From Halovivax sp. (GTDB lineage Archaea; Halobacteriota; Halobacteria; Halobacteriales; Natrialbaceae): a stretch of DNA of 8,989 nt. The translations under genes were made by a program, and so were the position numbers. Position 1 is the stretch's first letter. Each line of letters begins with the position of its first letter. The stretch is taken from positions 1 through 8,989 of the forward strand of contig SLIS01000263.1 in the NCBI GenBank assembly GCA_007135505.1, in the 5' to 3' direction. Below, piece after piece: positions 7,123-8,989 of the stretch. The notes beneath the pieces are model-generated. The model searched no databases and was not told the origin of the DNA. It was given only the letters and a program-made list of their open reading frames with translations.

Positions 7123-7141
7123 GTAAGTTATATAAACTTAC
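7123..7141 (-). promoter_or_regulatory. Palindromic TATA promoter/operator of the candidate small gene
   Basis: GTAAGTT (7123-7129) and AACTTAC (7135-7141) are perfect 7-bp arms around ATATA. The TATA core is thus at the centre of a dyad, 28 bp before the minus-strand ATG at 7104. A repressor bound to the dyad would block TBP. On the plus strand the same box would start transcripts near 7160, about 200 nt before tbsP. Confidence 0.55.
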
Positions 7142-7262
7142 CTGAAACTGCCGAAATGATTGACAATTTTCGCGACTGTTGGTTTCGAATCGGTACTCGA
7201 TAACGACAGTTCTAAGCTATTATCCGTCCAATTACCATTGGATTTTACGATCGCCTCCCAAG

Positions 7263-7291
7263 AACCAAGGCCGTGAACGGGTTCATTGGTT
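7263..7291. other. Bulged inverted repeat upstream of tbsP
   Basis: AACCAA (7263-7268) pairs with TTGGTT (7286-7291), and TGAAC (7274-7278) pairs with GTTCA (7281-7285). This gives an 11-bp two-part stem with a 5-nt bulge and a 2-nt loop. It ends about 35 bp before the tbsP TATA box, where an upstream activator or repressor site would lie. It could instead be a cruciform or an RNA hairpin if the tbsP transcript starts further upstream. Confidence 0.35.
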
Positions 7292-7325
7292 CCTTAGATA
7301 TCGTTGCGGCTTGAGAACGGCCATC

Positions 7326-7336
7326 AAAATTAAGTA
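7326..7336 (+). promoter_or_regulatory. TATA box of tbsP
   Basis: AAAATTAAGTA is centred 28 bp before the ATG at 7359. It supports that start and a leaderless mRNA, in preference to the in-frame ATG at 7365. Confidence 0.68.
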
Positions 7337-7358
7337 GGGTCGCCTCTTTTACTTCTGT

Positions 7359-8183
7359 ATGGCAATGAACTCGAATTTACTGAACCGGCAAATTGACGAT
7401 ATCGTGAAAACCGTCCTAGAGGACGCGAGTGGCGACGTATACATGGTCAACCCTTCCTGGGGGGCCATCGAGGACTTCGTCGACGTCGCGATCGACTTCG
7501 ATGGCGAGCTCCCGAGCGTTCACATGCTGGCCGACGAACGGACGCTCAAGGACGTCATGGACGATTTCATCGTCGCGAGCAACGCAGCTGACCTGATCGA
7601 CGAGGGTGCGCTCGAACTCCGCACACTCGAGGAGACTCCGGAGAACTCGCTGCTGGTCACCGAATCGTCCGTCGTCGCCATCGTCCACGCGGCCGATCGG
7701 GTTGGCGGCCTGGTCGCCGACGACGACGAGTTCGTGGAGGCAACCATGGATACGTACGCGGATCGGTGGGAGGAGGCGGCGGACTTCAGCCTGCGCACTC
7801 CGCCGATCAGCCGCGTCCGCGAGACCCTCTCGGAGGAGATCAGTCCGGAAGCCGAGGAGGACTTCACCACGATTCTCGGGTCGCTCGAAACCGCCCGCGG
7901 AGACGGCGACGGGCTCGACGAGGTCACCATCTCCCTGCTGGTCGCCGCCCGAAACGAGGCGCTGCTGTACGACATCAGCAAGTGGGGCGAAGACGTCGGC
8001 ATCGCATCGAAGGCGACGTTCAGCCGAACGAAGACGAAACTCGAGGACATGGGCCTGATCGACACCGAGAAGGTCCCGATCGACGTCGGCCGACCACGCC
8101 TCCGACTCAAGATCGGTGACGACCGGCTCGCGGACGCCGACAACGGTCAGCTCGCGACGGTCGCCCAGAGCATGCTGAACTGA
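7359..8183 (+). CDS. tbsP: TbsP-family haloarchaeal transcriptional regulator
   Basis: A 274-residue cytoplasmic DNA-binding protein of the haloarchaeal TbsP (formerly DUF5821) family. Residues 1-145 form an alpha/beta N-terminal domain (SNLLNRQIDDIVKTVLED; ELPSVHMLADERTLKDVMDD; FIVASNAADLIDEG). A helical linker follows with FSLRTPPISRVRETLSEEI. Residues about 186-252 form a winged helix: DEVTISLLVAARNE, then KWGEDVGIASKATFSRTKTKL as the likely recognition region, and IDTEKVPIDVGRPRLRLKIG as the wing. In Haloferax volcanii, TbsP is reported to act with the sugar regulator TrmB on glyceraldehyde-3-phosphate dehydrogenase gene control; a similar central-carbon role here is inferred from that. 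The length is normal and nothing is broken. The gene stands alone after an AT-rich upstream region with several dyads that could include autoregulatory sites. A (TC)21 tract begins 12 bp after its stop. Confidence 0.88.
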   Translation: MAMNSNLLNRQIDDIVKTVLEDASGDVYMVNPSWGAIEDFVDVAIDFDGELPSVHMLADERTLKDVMDDFIVASNAADLIDEGALELRTLEETPENSLLVTESSVVAIVHAADRVGGLVADDDEFVEATMDTYADRWEEAADFSLRTPPISRVRETLSEEISPEAEEDFTTILGSLETARGDGDGLDEVTISLLVAARNEALLYDISKWGEDVGIASKATFSRTKTKLEDMGLIDTEKVPIDVGRPRLRLKIGDDRLADADNGQLATVAQSMLN

Positions 8184-8191
8184 ACGGCGAT

Positions 8192-8251
<60 letters not shown>

Positions 8252-8296
8252 CCTATGTCTTTCTCGCCTGGACTACCCATAGGAGGGTGAATGGCG

Positions 8297-8308
8297 AAAT
8301 CCATTAGG
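8297..8308 (+). promoter_or_regulatory. Possible weak TATA box of rnp3
   Basis: AAATCCATTAGG is centred about 28 bp before the ATG at 8331. It is the only AT-rich stretch at the expected distance, but the match is weaker than at the other genes here. Confidence 0.35.
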
Positions 8309-8330
8309 TGCCACACTTCGACCTACAGGT

Positions 8331-8989
8331 ATGTACGAGGCCGTCTCCATCGACCCGGACGCCGACGAAGCGCTCGCCAGGGTGTGTGAGACGGCGGCGA
8401 CGTACGGATTCGACGGCGTCGTGATCCGTAACGGGGCGACGGGATCGATCCGTGAGCGGGTCTCGACCCGTGACGACGACATCGACGTGGTGTCGGGCGT
8501 CGAGATCAGGGCCGAGTCGGCGGAGCAGGCGAGTGGGGCCGTCGGCAACCACCGGCCCGATTACACGATTCTCATGGTGGCCGGCGGAACGCCCTCCATG
8601 AACCGCTTCGCCGTCGAATCCGAGAAGGTCGACGTCCTCACGCGGCCGATGACCGACGACGGCGACGTCAATCACGTCCTGGCAAAAGCGGCTGCTGACA
8701 ACGGTGTCCGAATCGAGTTCGACCTGGGGCCGGTACTTCGAACCAGTGGCGGGCGACGGGTTCGAGCGCTGCAGGATATGCGAAAGCTCTACGAGATCGT
8801 CTCATACTACGACGCACCGTACGTCGTGAGTGGACACCCAACCACCGAACTGGAGTTGCGCGCCCCGCGGGAACTGGCGGCGCTCGGGGCGGAGATCGGG
8901 CTCCCGGCGTCGTGGATAGAGGACGGCCTCGCGGAGTGGGGCCGCCTCGCCACACGGAACCGGCACGTCCAATCCGAGTCGTTCATTGA
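8331..8989 (+). CDS. rnp3: RNase P protein component 3 (p30/Rpp30), 3' end cut by window
   Basis: 219 complete codons are seen and the frame is still open at the last base: the final TGA of the window is out of frame, with the last in-frame codons reading SESFI followed by GA. The protein is the archaeal RNase P p30 subunit, a PHP-like TIM-barrel protein that binds the RNase P RNA together with Pop5 and helps in tRNA 5'-end maturation. Hallmarks are MYEAVSIDPD at the start, GYD-like YGFDGVVIRN (25-34), NRFAVESEKVDVL (91-103), NHVLAKAAADNGVRIEFDLG (114-133) and GGRRVRALQDMRKLYEIV (140-157). Relatives usually end within a few tens of residues of this point, so little is missing. In many archaea the Pop5 gene rnp2 follows, but that lies outside the window. 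The ATG at 8331 matches the family N-terminus. Confidence 0.93.
   Translation, partial: MYEAVSIDPDADEALARVCETAATYGFDGVVIRNGATGSIRERVSTRDDDIDVVSGVEIRAESAEQASGAVGNHRPDYTILMVAGGTPSMNRFAVESEKVDVLTRPMTDDGDVNHVLAKAAADNGVRIEFDLGPVLRTSGGRRVRALQDMRKLYEIVSYYDAPYVVSGHPTTELELRAPRELAALGAEIGLPASWIEDGLAEWGRLATRNRHVQSESFI
8975..8989 (+). repeat. 15-bp direct repeat, copy 2 (inside rnp3)
   Basis: CGAGTCGTTCATTGA is identical to 8237-8251 but here lies within the rnp3 reading frame, covering the codons for SESFI. The window stops at its last base, so the match may be longer than can be seen. Confidence 0.8.

Larger units (their letters stand above)
6912..7358. other. AT-rich intergenic region between the CHAT gene and tbsP
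   Basis: This is the only long stretch without a firmly established gene. The left part (6919-7104) carries a candidate small minus-strand gene. From about 7080 to 7340 the base composition turns clearly AT-rich compared with the coding DNA around it. The stretch contains the 19-bp TATA palindrome (7123-7141), a bulged hairpin (7263-7291) and the tbsP TATA box (about 7326-7336). Other small inverted repeats are CGATA-GT-TATCG (7025-7036) and ATTCCA-7-TGGAAT (7051-7069). On the plus strand, an ATG at 7156 opens only a 15-codon frame. I see no tRNA, rRNA, CRISPR repeat or transposase remnant. It looks like a regulatory region, possibly with an undetected small RNA. Confidence 0.6.

Noticed and set aside
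7180..7200. GGTTTCGAATC resembling a tRNA T-arm
   Set aside because: The stem-loop spacing is wrong and no acceptor, D or anticodon stems can be built around it on either strand.
6912..7358. Transposase remnant or integration site in the AT-rich gap
   Set aside because: No transposase-like motif, terminal inverted repeat pair with target duplication, or tRNA end could be identified.
7520..8143. 207-codon minus-strand frame opposite tbsP
   Set aside because: Serine-rich antisense translation of a well-recognised TbsP gene.
8281..8389. Shine-Dalgarno-like AGGAGG five bases before an ATG at 8291
   Set aside because: The frame is only 32 codons, Arg-rich, and overlaps the clear start of rnp3 in another frame. 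The motif match is probably chance.
8987..8989. TGA at the window end as the rnp3 stop codon
   Set aside because: Counting from the ATG at 8331, this TGA is out of frame; the gene continues beyond the window and no frameshift is needed.

Overview
The window reads as ordinary chromosome from a halophilic archaeon (Halobacteria). The DNA is GC-rich, and the proteins are strongly acidic (rich in Asp and Glu, poor in Lys). Most genes have an AT-rich TATA-like box centred 27-29 bp upstream of the start codon, which is the spacing expected of leaderless haloarchaeal transcripts. Several proteins belong to families found mainly or only in haloarchaea (TbsP, the zinc-ribbon protein, archaeal RNase P p30). 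The genus cannot be told from this stretch.

Layout, left to right. At 2-151 is the C-terminal end of a multi-pass membrane protein of the flippase-like UPF0104/AglD type. At 261-971 (+) is a four-cysteine zinc-ribbon protein. A convergent VOC (glyoxalase-fold) metalloprotein follows at 1022-1639 (-), then FolD at 1697-2590 (-). A small unrecognised acidic protein at 2817-3302 (+) is divergent from folD and convergent with glyA at 3437-4684 (-). GlyA makes 5,10-methylene-tetrahydrofolate from serine and FolD oxidises it towards 10-formyl-tetrahydrofolate, so this block carries two linked steps of folate one-carbon metabolism. Divergent from glyA, at 4821-6911 (+), is a 696-residue protein with a CHAT (caspase-like) protease domain bearing a recognisable His/Cys pair.

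The right third has the only large non-coding gap (6912-7358) and it is clearly more AT-rich than its surroundings. It holds a perfect 19-bp palindrome built around a TATA box, correctly placed for a leaderless 61-codon gene on the minus strand (6919-7104), and several inverted repeats in front of tbsP. The regulator gene tbsP (7359-8183, +) is followed 12 bp after its stop by a (TC)21 microsatellite, very unusual in a haloarchaeal genome. The window closes with the RNase P subunit p30 gene (8331 to the end, +), cut off near its 3' end. A 15-bp sequence next to the microsatellite is repeated exactly at the last bases of the window.

The most promising items are the stand-alone CHAT protease with its unusually cysteine-rich catalytic half, the palindrome-over-TATA promoter with its candidate small gene, and the (TC)21 tract with the adjoining direct repeat. 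No mobile element, CRISPR array, tRNA or rRNA was found.
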